Notes under the pieces: model-generated
What the model was told of the DNA's origin: nothing
Database searches by the model: none
What the model saw: only the letters and a program-made list of their open reading frames with translations
Source: Roseiarcus sp963784805
Lineage (GTDB): Bacteria; Pseudomonadota; Alphaproteobacteria; Rhizobiales; Beijerinckiaceae
Assembly (NCBI GenBank): GCA_963784805.1
Contig: CAWASR010000031.1
Coordinates: forward strand, 62,001 to 126,000
DNA length: 64,000 nt
Reading direction: 5' to 3'
Translations under genes and position numbers: made by a program
In this document: in pieces, positions 32,510 through 42,098 of the stretch
Numbering within the stretch: the stretch's first letter is position 1
Layout of the letters: each line of letters starts with the position of its first letter

Positions 32510-33499
32510 GTGGATCAGGCGAGGGATATTCCGGCTCAGGCTGGCCATAACCGGGCGCGCAATCCGGGCGCGCCGCTCGAACCGGACTGGTTTGAGAGCG
32601 TCGGCGTCAACGCGAGCGCAGTCGAGCGCCGCGCCGCGACGCTGACGACCCGCCGCTCGGTCAAAAAGGAGTTTCAGGCCGCCTGGCTGGTCAAGGCGAT
32701 CGCGTGCATCGACCTGACGACGCTCTCGGGCGACGACACGCCGGAGCGGGTGCGGCGCCTGTGCGCCAAGGCGAGGCGCCCTCTGAGCGACGAGACGCTG
32801 GCCGCGCTCGGACTCGCCGACATGGCCTTAACCGTCGGCGCGGTTTGCGTTTATCCGACTATGGTCGGCCCAGCGGTCAAGGCGCTCGAGGGCTCGGGGA
32901 TTCCAGTCGCATCCGTCGCCACCGGCTTTCCCGCGGGCCTGACGCCCCTGAAGCTGCGGCTCGAGGAGATTCGCTACGCTGTCGGAGAAGGCGCGCGCGA
33001 GATCGACATCGTCATCACCCGCGCCCATGTGCTCGGGCGCGACTGGAGCGCGCTCTACGACGAAGTCGCAGCGATGCGCGATGCCTGCGGGGCGGCGCAC
33101 CTGAAGGCGATTCTCGGCGCCGGCGATCTGAAGACGCTCCGCAACGTCTACGCCGCCAGCATGGTGGCGATGCAGGCGGGCGCCGATTTCATCAAGACCT
33201 CCACCGGCAAGGAGGACGTGAACGCGACCTTGCCGGTGAGCCTGACGATGGTCCGAGCCTTGCGCGACTATCGCGAGCGAACAGGCGTCGACATCGGCTT
33301 CAAGCCGGCGGGAGGCCTGCGCGCCGCCAAGGACGCGCTCGCCTGGCTGATCCTGATGAAGGAGGAGCTCGGCCTTCCGTGGATGCAGCCCGATCTCTTC
33401 CGCATCGGGGCGAGCGGCCTCATCACCGACATCGAGCGTCAGCTCGACCATTATGCGACCGGGCGCTATTCCGCCGCCTATCGCCACGCGATGGCGTGA
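32510..33499 (+). CDS. deoC: Deoxyribose-phosphate aldolase
   Basis: A 329-residue class I aldolase splitting 2-deoxyribose-5-phosphate into glyceraldehyde-3-phosphate and acetaldehyde. GADFIKTSTGKEDVNAT holds the Schiff-base lysine, HLKAILGAGDL the second active-site lysine, and EIDIVITR the catalytic Asp region. It is about 70 residues longer than E. coli DeoC, with an N-terminal extension like that of the eukaryotic DERA type. The start is GTG 32510. An aldehyde dehydrogenase gene follows after five bases, well suited to oxidise the acetaldehyde formed. Confidence 0.9.
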   Translation: MDQARDIPAQAGHNRARNPGAPLEPDWFESVGVNASAVERRAATLTTRRSVKKEFQAAWLVKAIACIDLTTLSGDDTPERVRRLCAKARRPLSDETLAALGLADMALTVGAVCVYPTMVGPAVKALEGSGIPVASVATGFPAGLTPLKLRLEEIRYAVGEGAREIDIVITRAHVLGRDWSALYDEVAAMRDACGAAHLKAILGAGDLKTLRNVYAASMVAMQAGADFIKTSTGKEDVNATLPVSLTMVRALRDYRERTGVDIGFKPAGGLRAAKDALAWLILMKEELGLPWMQPDLFRIGASGLITDIERQLDHYATGRYSAAYRHAMA

Positions 33500-33504
33500 G
33501 GGAC

Positions 33505-35883
33505 ATGATGACCCTGATCAAGGACATCCTGCGCACGATGGACTATGGCCCCGCGCCTGAAAGCAGCGACCACGTCCTGGCCTGGCTGGAAAGGCGTCGG
33601 GCCGGTTTCGGTCTGTTCGTCAACGGCCGCTTTACGAGGCCCGCCGCGCTTTTCGACGTGTTCAATCCGGCGACCGGCGAGATCATCGCCCGCGTGACCC
33701 AGGGGTCGCGAGGCGATGTCGACACAGCGGTCGCGGCGGCGCGCAAGGCGCTGCCGAAATGGTCGGCGCTCAGCGGCGACCAGCGGGCTCGCCATCTTTA
33801 TGCCCTCGCCCGTCACGTCCAGAAGCGGGAGCGCTTTCTCTCGGTGCTGGAAACGATCGACAATGGCAAGCCGATCCGCGAATCGCGCGATATCGACATT
33901 CCGCTGGTCGCCCGCCATTTCTATCATCACGCCGGCTGGGCTTCATTGATCGACAGCGAGTTTCCCGGGACCCGCCCGGTCGGCGTCTGCGGGCAGATCA
34001 TCCCCTGGAACTTCCCGCTACTGATGCTGGCCTGGAAGATCGCCCCGGCGCTCGCCGCCGGCAACACGGTGGTGCTGAAGCCCGCCGAATATACGCCGCT
34101 GACCGCGCTCGCCTTCGCCGAAATCTGCGTCGAGGCGGGCCTGCCGGCGGGCGTCGTCAATATCGTGACCGGCGACGGCGCGACCGGCGCGGCGCTCGCC
34201 TCGCACGACGGCGTCGACAAGATCGCCTTCACCGGATCGACCGAGGTTGGGCGGGCGATCCGCAAGGTCACCGCGGGCAAGGGCATGAAGCTGTCGCTCG
34301 AGCTCGGAGGCAAATCGCCGTTCGTCGTATTCGACGACGCCGATCTCGATAGCGCGGTCGAAGGCGTCGTTGACGCGATCTGGCTCAACCAGGGGCAGGT
34401 CTGCTGCGCGGGATCGCGTCTGCTGGCGGCTGAGGGGATTGCCGAGACCCTCTACGCCAAGCTCCGCGCCCGCATGGCGCATTTGAGGGTCGGGGACCCG
34501 CTCGACAAGTCGACCGACGTCGGCGCAATCGTCGCTCCCGCCCAGCTCGAGCGAATTCAACGGTTCGTCGGCGAAGGCGAGAAGGAGGGGCTCGAATTCT
34601 GGCGCGCCGACGAGACGGTCCCTGACCGCGGCTGCTTTTATCCGCCGACCCTCGTCACCGGCGTCGAGCCGGCTTCCGTTCTGGCGCAGGAAGAAATCTT
34701 TGGGCCCGTCCTGGTCGCGACGACCTTCCGCACGCCTGACGAGGCGGTCGCGCTCGCCAACAACACCCGCTACGGACTGGCGGCTTCGGTCTGGACCGAG
34801 AACGTCAACCGCGCGCTCGAGGTCGCGGCGCGAATCAAGGCGGGAGTCGTCTGGATCAATTCGACCAATCTGTTTGACGCCGCATCGGGCTTCGGCGGCT
34901 ACCGCGAAAGCGGATTCGGCCGCGAGGGCGGGCGCGAGGGATTGAGCGAATATCGCGTCGCCGACGAACCGAGAGCCAAGCCGAACGCCGCCAAGGCGGC
35001 GCGGCTTACCGCCTCGCCGGGGCTGACCCCGTCGGTCAAGTTCGCGGGCGGTCTCGACCGCACCGCCAAACTCTATGTCGGCGGCAAGCAGGCGCGGCCC
35101 GACTCCGGCTACAGCTACGCTGTCCTCGACCCCAGGGACCACGAGGTCGGCCTCGCCGGCCTCGGCAATCGCAAGGACATTCGCAATGCGGTCGAGGCGG
35201 CCGCCAACGCGACGTCCTGGGGCGCGGCGACGGCCCACAACCGCGCGCAGGTGCTCTACTATGTCGCCGAGAACTTGAGCGCCCGGGCGGACGAATTCGC
35301 CACGCGCCTGCGCTCGATGACCGGCGCCGGCGCCCGCGCGGCTCATGCCGAGGTCGAGGCGGCGATCCGGCGCGCGTTCTTCTACGCCGGCTTCGCCGAC
35401 AAGTTCGACGGCGCGGTCCACGCGACACGTTCGCGCTTCGTCACCCTGGCGATGAACGAACCGTGGGGGGTGATGGGGATCGTCTGTCCGGACGAGGCGC
35501 CGCTCATCGCCCTCGTTTCTCTGGTCATGCCGGCGATCGCGATGGGCAATTGCGTCGTCGTCGCACCCTCGGCCGCCCATCCGCTCAGCGCCACCGACTT
35601 CTATTCGGTCCTCGACACGTCGGACGTTCCCGCCGGCGTCGTCAACATCGTCACCGGAGAGGCGAACGCGCTCGCCAAGACGCTCGCCGAGCACGACGGC
35701 GTCGACGCCCTCTGGTACGTCGGCGACGCGGCCGGCGCGACGACGGTCGAGGCGCTTTCCGCCGGCAATCTAAAGGCGACCTGGGTCTCTGCTTCAACGA
35801 TCGACTGGCTGCGCGCCGAGGGACGCGAGTTCCTGCGCCGCGCGACCCAGGTCAAGAACATCTGGACGCCTTACGGGGAGTGA
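33505..35883 (+). CDS. Two-domain ALDH16-like aldehyde dehydrogenase
   Basis: A 792-residue protein with two aldehyde dehydrogenase domains. The first (about residues 30-480) is complete: QIIPWNFPLLMLAWK, catalytic Glu in LELGGKSPF, nucleophile in GQVCCAGSR, and GFGGYRESGFGREGG. The second (about 500-792) keeps the NAD-fold signature region (EPWGVMGIVCPDEAP, PAGVVNIVTGEAN) but ends without any cysteine motif, so it is probably structural. This layout is that of ALDH16. It follows deoC by five bases and the pair likely turns deoxyribose-5-phosphate into triose phosphate and acetate. Start ATG 33505 or 33508. Confidence 0.85.
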   Translation: MMTLIKDILRTMDYGPAPESSDHVLAWLERRRAGFGLFVNGRFTRPAALFDVFNPATGEIIARVTQGSRGDVDTAVAAARKALPKWSALSGDQRARHLYALARHVQKRERFLSVLETIDNGKPIRESRDIDIPLVARHFYHHAGWASLIDSEFPGTRPVGVCGQIIPWNFPLLMLAWKIAPALAAGNTVVLKPAEYTPLTALAFAEICVEAGLPAGVVNIVTGDGATGAALASHDGVDKIAFTGSTEVGRAIRKVTAGKGMKLSLELGGKSPFVVFDDADLDSAVEGVVDAIWLNQGQVCCAGSRLLAAEGIAETLYAKLRARMAHLRVGDPLDKSTDVGAIVAPAQLERIQRFVGEGEKEGLEFWRADETVPDRGCFYPPTLVTGVEPASVLAQEEIFGPVLVATTFRTPDEAVALANNTRYGLAASVWTENVNRALEVAARIKAGVVWINSTNLFDAASGFGGYRESGFGREGGREGLSEYRVADEPRAKPNAAKAARLTASPGLTPSVKFAGGLDRTAKLYVGGKQARPDSGYSYAVLDPRDHEVGLAGLGNRKDIRNAVEAAANATSWGAATAHNRAQVLYYVAENLSARADEFATRLRSMTGAGARAAHAEVEAAIRRAFFYAGFADKFDGAVHATRSRFVTLAMNEPWGVMGIVCPDEAPLIALVSLVMPAIAMGNCVVVAPSAAHPLSATDFYSVLDTSDVPAGVVNIVTGEANALAKTLAEHDGVDALWYVGDAAGATTVEALSAGNLKATWVSASTIDWLRAEGREFLRRATQVKNIWTPYGE

Positions 35884-35889
35884 CGCCAT

Positions 35890-36885
35890 TCACCAGAGTT
35901 TCGTCACCTTGTAGCCGGCCGTGCGGAAGCGCTCGACGAGTCCGTCCTTGCCCGACAGGTGCAGCGCCCCGACGACGATGAAGGCGCCGCCGGCGCTGAG
36001 CAGCGGCGCCGCGCGCCCGGCCATTCTGCCGTTGCGGCCGGCCAGCAGAGCCCGGGTGAACTCGTCCTCGGCTGCACGTTCGGACTCGCTCATTTCGCCC
36101 GCCACGTCGGCGATCGGCAGGATCTCGGCGGGACGGCTCTCGCGATAGAGCCGCAGCAAAGTCGCATAGACGTCGTCGTTCATGCCGGGGTCGCGAGCGG
36201 CGACGGCGAGCAGCGCCGCGGCGGTGGCCGGAGGGATCGCGGAGAGCGCGTCGAGCTGTTCTTTCGGCGTCTCAAGACCGACGACCTTCACGCCTGCGTC
36301 TTTGGCGGTCTGAGCCAGGAACTGGTCGACTTCCGGCAGATCGAGCGCCTCCCGCCTGGCTTCGCAGGCCGGAATCGAGGTCACGACCGCTAGAAACCAG
36401 AGCTTCAGGTGATGCGCGAATTCCTTCGGAAAGCCTTGCCGCGCGATCAGTTTTTCGATCGGCCCGCGATCGGCGGCCGCCACCGCGCCCTCGAAGGTGT
36501 CGTGGTCGCGATCGAGCGCCTTGGCCAGCATCATCGCGCCAATATCCGCCTTCTCGACCGAGTCGAGAGGTCCGCCCAGTTCGGTTGCGACCACCTTGGC
36601 GCCGGCGATGCGTCGAGCCGCGCGCCGGGCCATCTCCATCGCCCTGTCGTCAGTCGAGTGAATGGCGCCGTAAAGGTAGGAGGGCGCGAGTCCCGGCCTG
36701 TCGATCCGCCAAAGCAACCCGTCGGCGTTGACCAGATCGTCGACCCGCCTCGCCTGAGCGGCCGCGAGCCCGTCGATATGGGTCAGATCCGCCCCATGGC
36801 AGGCCAGGGCTTGCGCGGTCGCAGCGGGAGCGCCGCTCAAAAGCGCCAAAGCAAACGCGCAGGCGCGAAGCGTCAAAGTTCTCAT
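35890..36885 (-). CDS. TraB/GumN family protein
   Basis: A 331-residue exported protein: signal peptide over residues 1-24 (ALLSGAPAATAQA), then the TraB/GumN (TIKI-like) domain. Typical motifs are SYLYGAIHSTD with the conserved His, ELGGPLDS, GLETPKEQLDAL and the C-terminal FIVVGALHLSGKDGL. The domain is related to metal-dependent proteases, but bacterial functions are mostly unknown. It converges with the ALDH16-like gene, with only six bases between stops, and lies 10 bases downstream of the coaA stop in the same direction. Confidence 0.85.
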   Translation of the reverse strand: MRTLTLRACAFALALLSGAPAATAQALACHGADLTHIDGLAAAQARRVDDLVNADGLLWRIDRPGLAPSYLYGAIHSTDDRAMEMARRAARRIAGAKVVATELGGPLDSVEKADIGAMMLAKALDRDHDTFEGAVAAADRGPIEKLIARQGFPKEFAHHLKLWFLAVVTSIPACEARREALDLPEVDQFLAQTAKDAGVKVVGLETPKEQLDALSAIPPATAAALLAVAARDPGMNDDVYATLLRLYRESRPAEILPIADVAGEMSESERAAEDEFTRALLAGRNGRMAGRAAPLLSAGGAFIVVGALHLSGKDGLVERFRTAGYKVTKLW

Positions 36886-36895
36886 GAGACAACTT

Positions 36896-37852
36896 CTACA
36901 GTTTTCGCAGCGCCACCTCCTCGATCCGGTGGCTGGCGCCCTTGGTCAGGAGGAGGTCGGCGCGCGGCCGTGTCGGCAGGATATTCTCATGCAGGTTAAC
37001 GAGATTGATGCGCCGCCAGATCGAGCGCGCCGTCGCCTGCGCCTCTTCATCGCCGAGATCGGCGTAGAGGCGGAAGTAGCTGCGTGGATCGCGGAACGTC
37101 GTCTTGCGCAAGCCCATGAAGCGCTCGACATACCATTGTTCGAGAAGGGTCTCGTCGGCGTCGAGAAAGACCGAGAAGTCGAAGAAGTCGGAAACGAATG
37201 GAATCTCCTTGCCGTCGCGGGGCAACCGGTTGGGCAGCAGGACGTTGATTCCTTCGAGGATGAGAATGTCCGGCCGGTCGACGATGATCGATTCCTCCTC
37301 GACGATGTCGTAAGTCAGGTGGGAATAGACGGGAGCGGCGACCTTGTGCTGCCCCGCCTTGACCGCCGACAGAAAGCGGATCAGCGCCGTCCCGTCATAG
37401 CTCTCCGGAAAGCCCTTGCGGTCCATGATGCCCTGACGGATGAGCTCGGCGTTGGAGTGCAGAAATCCGTCGGTGGTGACGAGCTGCACTTTTGGCGTGT
37501 TGGGCCAGCGGGTGAGCAGCGCCTGCAGCACCCGCGCGGTCGTCGACTTTCCGACCGCGACCGAGCCGGCGACGCCAATGAGGTAAGGGACCTTGCCGTC
37601 GGTCGCGCCGAGGAAGCGTTGGGTCGCCTTGAACAGCCCCTGCGTCGCCGCGACATAGAGCGCCAGCAGGCGCGAGAGCGGCAGATAAATGGCGACGACC
37701 TCGTCGAGCGAAATCGGATCGTGGGTCGATTGCAGCTTCCGCAGGTCGTCGATCGTCAGCGTGAGCTGGGTGTCGGCCCGCAGCTGCGCCCATTCGTCGC
37801 GGGTGAAACGCCGGAAGGGAGTTACCGGCGTTTGGGCCGCCGCCTCATCCAT
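36896..37852 (-). CDS. coaA: Type I pantothenate kinase
   Basis: A 318-residue kinase performing the first step of coenzyme A synthesis (pantothenate to 4'-phosphopantothenate). The P-loop is GVAGSVAVGKSTTARVL; LVTTDGFLHSNAEL, YDIVEEESIIVDRPDILILEG (key part ILILEGINVL) and the length are those of bacterial CoaA. AAGGGG precedes ATG 37852. hisE lies just upstream on the same strand, an order widely kept in Rhizobiales, so the two are likely cotranscribed. Confidence 0.95.
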   Translation of the reverse strand: MDEAAAQTPVTPFRRFTRDEWAQLRADTQLTLTIDDLRKLQSTHDPISLDEVVAIYLPLSRLLALYVAATQGLFKATQRFLGATDGKVPYLIGVAGSVAVGKSTTARVLQALLTRWPNTPKVQLVTTDGFLHSNAELIRQGIMDRKGFPESYDGTALIRFLSAVKAGQHKVAAPVYSHLTYDIVEEESIIVDRPDILILEGINVLLPNRLPRDGKEIPFVSDFFDFSVFLDADETLLEQWYVERFMGLRKTTFRDPRSYFRLYADLGDEEAQATARSIWRRINLVNLHENILPTRPRADLLLTKGASHRIEEVALRKL

Positions 37853-37908
37853 TGCAATCCCCTTAAAATCGCGCTTTCGCTCTGACGCGATCCCATGCGC
37901 CGGCGAGT

Positions 37909-38223
37909 TCACGCCTTGCGAGAGGCCTTTTCTTCGTGGCCGCTCCGCCCGGCGCGGCTTTCCAGTTCGCGCATCACCGAGGACAGGGCGACGCCGCGCG
38001 CGCGCAGCACGACCAGCAGATGATAGAGCACGTCCGCGGCTTCCGCACGAACCGCGTTCTCGTCCTCGGCGGCGGCGGCGATCGCCAGTTCGATCGCCTC
38101 CTCGCCGAATTTGCGGGCGCAATGGGCGGCGCCCCGGTCGAGCAGGCTGCTTGTATAGGACGTCTCCGCGCCCGCCGCGGCGCGACGGGCGACGATTTCG
38201 GCGAGCTCTTCAAGCGTGAACAT
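37909..38223 (-). CDS. hisE: Phosphoribosyl-ATP pyrophosphatase
   Basis: A 104-residue enzyme of histidine synthesis (second step). The MazG-like helical motif is KFGEEAIELAIAAAAED with EAADVLYHLLVVL, containing the conserved Glu/Asp metal ligands. It precedes coaA by 56 bases. In most Rhizobiales hisF lies immediately upstream of hisE; here the upstream neighbour is a frameshifted aldehyde dehydrogenase, so hisE has been separated from the remaining his genes. Confidence 0.95.
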   Translation of the reverse strand: MFTLEELAEIVARRAAAGAETSYTSSLLDRGAAHCARKFGEEAIELAIAAAAEDENAVRAEAADVLYHLLVVLRARGVALSSVMRELESRAGRSGHEEKASRKA

Positions 38224-38325
38224 GTCGTGAGCTTTATCGCGCTTTTCTACCTGCGGATAGCAGGAAGGGGCGAGGCGGGACCACGCCCCTGTGCGCCAGA
38301 GCTCGGGCGCGCGCCGGGAACGCGC

Positions 38326-39752
38326 CTATGCGCGATAGCCGACGACGGCCTTGAGCTCGAGATAGTCGTCGATGCCGAAATCCGCGTATTCGCGGCCGTT
38401 GCCCGACTGCTTGTAGCCGCCGAAGGGCGCATGCACGTCCCAGGCGGGATAGTTCAGATTGACCGTGCCGGCGCGCAGACGCGCGGCGATCGCCCGCGCG
38501 TGCTCGATATCGGTCGAGGACACATAGGCCGCCAGGCCAAAGACGGTGTCGTTGGCGAGGCGCACCGCCTCGTCCTCGTCCTCGTAGCTCATCACCGCCA
38601 GCACCGGGCCGAACACCTCCTCGCGCTCGATCGTCATGCCGGGCTTCACGCCGCCAAACACCGTCGGCCGTACGTAATACCCGCGGTCGAGACCAGACGG
38701 ACGCCCCGGCCCGCCGGCGACGAGCCGCGCGCCGTCGGCAATTCCCGCTTCGATCAGGCGCTGAATCTTGTCGAATTGGGTCTGGCTGACGACCGGGCCG
38801 AGGTCGACCCCCTGTTGACGCGGGTCGCCGACCTTCAGCCCCGCGGCGACCTCGGCGGCGATTTCGAGCGCTTCCTCGTGCCGATCGGCGGAAACCAGCA
38901 TGCGCGCCGGCGCGTCGCAGGACTGGCCGCTGTTGGCAAAACAGGCGGCGACCCCGGCGCGCACCGCCGTCTCGAAATCCGCGTCGCGCAGGATGATGTT
39001 CGGCGACTTGCCGCCGAGTTCCTGCGCCACCCGCTTCACCGTGTCGGCGGCTGTCTTGGCGACGATGATTCCCGCCCTGGTCGAGCCGGTGAAGGAGACC
39101 ATGTCGATGCCCGGATGGCCGGCCATCACCTGGCCGACATCTGTCCCTGTGCCGTTGACGAGGTTGAAGACCCCGGCCGGCGCCCCGCCGCTTCGACGAT
39201 CTCGGCAAACACGACGCCGCTGATCGGGGCGATCTCGCTCGGCTTCAGCACCGTCGTGCAGCCAGCCGCCAAGGCCGGCGCGACTTTGCAGACGATCTGG
39301 TTGAGGGGCCAGTTCCAAGGCGTGATCAGCGCCGCGACGCCGATCGGCTCCCTGGCGATGAGGCTCGTTCCGCGCAGGCGGGCGAACTCATAGGTCTCGA
39401 GCGCCTGGATGGTCGCTTCCAGATGCACCCGGCCGGCCCAGACTTGCGCTTCGCGCGCGAAGGCGAGCGGCGCGCCCATTTCTTGCGATACGGCTTGAGC
39501 GAGATCCTCGGCCCGGCTGTTGTAGCTGTCGAGGACGCGGCGCAGCAGGGCCAGGCGCTGCTCGCGCGAGGCGCGCGAGTACTCATTGAAAGCCGCCCTG
39601 GCGGCGGCGACGGCGTTGTCGACGTCGGCTTTCGAGCCGACCGAAATCGTCGCAAACGCGCGCTCGGTCGAGGGATCGATGACCTCCAGCGTCGCGGGAA
39701 TCGTCGGCTCGACCCAGCGGCCGTCGATGTAGAAAAGCGTGCGATGGTTCAT
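38326..39752 (-). pseudogene. Aldehyde dehydrogenase, interrupted by a one-base frameshift
   Basis: Two adjoining frames together make one aldehyde dehydrogenase of about 475 residues. The upstream piece (39752 down to about 39190) has the N-terminal half with GVAALITPWNWPLNQIV; the downstream piece (about 39180 to 38326) has LVNGTGTDVGQV, QELGGKSPN, the catalytic cysteine in NSGQSCDAPARM, and GGYKQSGNGREYADFG. The join falls in EAAG-APAGVFNLV, where a run of four C (39183-39186, plus strand) should be five. Either the gene is broken or the base is a sequencing error. All catalytic residues are otherwise intact, which favours a very recent or false lesion. Confidence 0.8.
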
Positions 39753-39926
39753 GAGAGATCCGTTCGGGAGGCCGGGCGGAGGATATTATCTTCCCGGAAT
39801 CGGCTGGCGGCAACGCCGCCGGAGCACTGCCGGAGCGCGGGAGCGACAACGCGCCGCATTGCCGGAGGATCGGATTCGGCGTTGTCTGCACTGGCGGGAG
39901 GTCTCGCGAGGCTTGGTTTCCGGTCC

Positions 39927-41336
39927 ATGCCGACAATCGCCGCTGCGCCGCTGAACGCGGGAACCGCCGCCTCGAACGAGGCGGAGTTGGTCGCGCGCCA
40001 TAACGTCCGCTTGCCGCGCTACACGAGCTACCCGACAGCGCCGCATTTCACCGCGGCGATCGGCCCGGACGCCTACGCGCGTTGGCTCGGTGAGCTGCCG
40101 GCGCAGACGCCGTTGTCCATCTATCTGCACGTGCCGTTCTGCGACCGGCTCTGCCTTTATTGCGGCTGCAACACCACGGTCGTGAGGCTCGAGTCCTCGC
40201 ATCGCGCCTACGCCGCGCTGCTGATGCGCGAGATCGACCATGTGGCGCGCTTGATCGGCCGCCGCGCGGCGGTTTCGCATTTGCATTGGGGCGGCGGCAC
40301 GCCGACCTCGCTGCCGGGCGATTGCCTGATTGCGATCATGAACAGGCTCAAAGAACGCTTCGCATTCTCGGCCGACGCGGAAATCGCGATCGAGATCGAC
40401 CCGACCTCCCTGCCCCTCGACCGCCGTCAGGCGCTTGGCCCGATGGGCGTCACTCGAGTCAGCCTGGGCGTGCAGGACCTGGAGCCCGCGGTGCAAAGGG
40501 CGATCGGCCGCGAGCAATCCTACGCGGTGACTGAGGCGTGCGCCGATGGAGCGCGGGCGCTCGGGGTCCGGTCGCTCAATCTCGACCTCATCTACGGCCT
40601 GCCCTTGCAGACGGCCGAGGGCGTCGCGCGCACGGCGCGCCGCTCGCTCGATTTGAATGCCGATCGTGTCGCCGTCTTCGGCTACGCGCACGTGCCATGG
40701 ATGAAGCGCCATCAGGCGCTGATTCCCGAAGGCCAGTTGCCCGGTCCCTTGCAGCGTTACGCGCAGCTCAACGCGATCCATCACGTCCTGACGCAGGAAG
40801 GAGGCTATGTCGCCGTTGGGCTCGACCACTATGCGCTGCCGGGCGACGCTTTGGCCATGGCGGCGGCGGCGCGACGGCTCAAGCGCAGCTTCCAGGGCTA
40901 TACGACCGATAATGCCCCAGCCCTGATCGGGTTCGGCGCGAGCGCTATCAGTTCAACGCCGCAAGGCTACGTGCAAAATGCGCCGACCGCGGCGGCCTAC
41001 GCCAAGCAGATCGAGGCCGGGTTGCTCGCCTCGGTGCGCGGCATCGCTTTGAGCGACGACGACCGGTTGCGCCGCGAGGCGATCGAACGCGTGATGTGCG
41101 ATCTCGAAGTCGACCTCGACGCCCTTGCCCTCGAGCATGACGCCGATCCCGCCCCGCTGAAGGCGTCCGCCTCGGCCGGAATGCCGCTGTTCTCAGCCGA
41201 TGGTCTCGCCCAATGGGACGGGCGGCGGATTACGGTAACCGAGCGGGGGCGTCCGTTCGTGCGTTCCATCGCGGCTCTGTTCGACTCCTATCTCAGCCAG
41301 GACGCCGAAGGTCCGCGCCATTCGCGCGCGATTTAG
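39927..41336 (+). CDS. hemN: Oxygen-independent coproporphyrinogen III oxidase
   Basis: A 469-residue radical SAM enzyme that decarboxylates coproporphyrinogen III in heme synthesis under low oxygen. The cluster motif is VPFCDRLCLYCGCNT (CxxxCxxC plus the additional cysteine of HemN proper), followed by HWGGGTPTSL. VRLPRYTSYPTAPHF at the N-terminus and IYGLPLQTAEG, GYAHVPWMKRHQ are HemN-specific, unlike HemW. ATG 39927 is used. In Rhizobiales this gene is often under FixK/FNR control; no clear box was found in the 170 bases upstream. Confidence 0.9.
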   Translation: MPTIAAAPLNAGTAASNEAELVARHNVRLPRYTSYPTAPHFTAAIGPDAYARWLGELPAQTPLSIYLHVPFCDRLCLYCGCNTTVVRLESSHRAYAALLMREIDHVARLIGRRAAVSHLHWGGGTPTSLPGDCLIAIMNRLKERFAFSADAEIAIEIDPTSLPLDRRQALGPMGVTRVSLGVQDLEPAVQRAIGREQSYAVTEACADGARALGVRSLNLDLIYGLPLQTAEGVARTARRSLDLNADRVAVFGYAHVPWMKRHQALIPEGQLPGPLQRYAQLNAIHHVLTQEGGYVAVGLDHYALPGDALAMAAAARRLKRSFQGYTTDNAPALIGFGASAISSTPQGYVQNAPTAAAYAKQIEAGLLASVRGIALSDDDRLRREAIERVMCDLEVDLDALALEHDADPAPLKASASAGMPLFSADGLAQWDGRRITVTERGRPFVRSIAALFDSYLSQDAEGPRHSRAI

Positions 41337-41608
41337 AGAATGTCGCAAGTTCGGCCGTCGCTTGCAGGAAGCCCGGTCGGATTCGCACAACGCAAACCGA
41401 ATGATCGTCCGCGGCCCCGTTCCCGACGAGACCGATCCGCATGACGACGGCCATCTATCGGTTGACTGGATCAGTGAAGACGCTGCACAGAACCTCGGGC
41501 GCGGCGATCCTCGTTTCGATCCGGTTTCCGTGGCTTAACTGGCTTATCTCGTCGAGCGCGTTCGGACGCGAATGTGGCGTTGCCGGGCGGCGCGGTCGAT
41601 GGGCGTTC
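41337..41608. other. Gene-free stretch before tRNA-Val
   Basis: About 270 bases between hemN and the tRNA promoter. Short frames occur on both strands, none supported by start context or family resemblance. Confidence 0.35.
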
Positions 41609-41638
41609 TTGACTTGGCGCTCGCGCCAGCCGTAAAGC
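41609..41638 (+). promoter_or_regulatory. Promoter of tRNA-Val
   Basis: TTGACT (41609-41614) and TAAAGC (41633-41638) with an 18-base spacer lie 16 bases before the tRNA. The -35 matches the usual alphaproteobacterial form; the -10 is weak. Confidence 0.45.
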
Positions 41639-41654
41639 AAGCGCGCCCCTAGCC

Positions 41655-41729
41655 GGGCGATTAGCTCAGCGGTAGAGCACTCCCTTCACACGGGAGGGGT
41701 CGCAGGTTCGATCCCTGCATCGCCCACCA
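41655..41729 (+). tRNA. tRNA-Val (anticodon CAC)
   Basis: A complete cloverleaf of 75 bases including an encoded CCA. Acceptor arms GGGCGAT and ATCGCCC pair fully; the anticodon stem CTCCC/GGGAG encloses the loop TTCACAC, giving anticodon CAC (codon GUG); the T arm is GCAGGTTCGATCCCTGC. It lies beside a truncated group II intron reverse transcriptase, but no integrase or duplicated 3' end was found. Confidence 0.95.
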
Positions 41730-42098
41730 TTTTTCATGAATGGTTTCAATTGGTAAGGGGGCGAGCGCTCCCTTTTCCCTCGCTCTTCGACCCCGAACAG
41801 AACCAGAAGGACGCCTCCAAACTGAGGGAAATCTCGGGGCGCCTGTTCGCTATCCGTTCGGCGCCATTCCGACGTCGTCCATTTGCACCCCACCTGGTGC
41901 GGCGAGCGGCGCGGTTGTCAGCATTTCGACCCTCAGATTTTCGTCCTCTAGAAGGCCCGCCCCGGCGCGCTTTAACCAAGCACATGATGTTGGCGCGGGG
42001 CGAGCGTCGTCGTAGGCGCGCAACTCATGGACCGCCTTAGACGCTATGGGTCATGAAATTCTCGAGGTCGCCGAGGCGCTCGTCGGGCAGCATCCCGC
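41730..42098. other. Gene-poor stretch between tRNA-Val and RT fragment
   Basis: About 370 bases with no convincing gene. An 18-codon frame MGHEILEVAEALVGQHPA (42046-42102) ends at the RT start. Probably remnant DNA from the insertion that brought the reverse transcriptase. Confidence 0.35.

Noticed and set aside
39753..39926. Search for an FNR/FixK box upstream of hemN
   Set aside because: No TTGA/TTGC dyad with the correct spacing was found; TTGCCGGAGGATCG lacks the right half-site.
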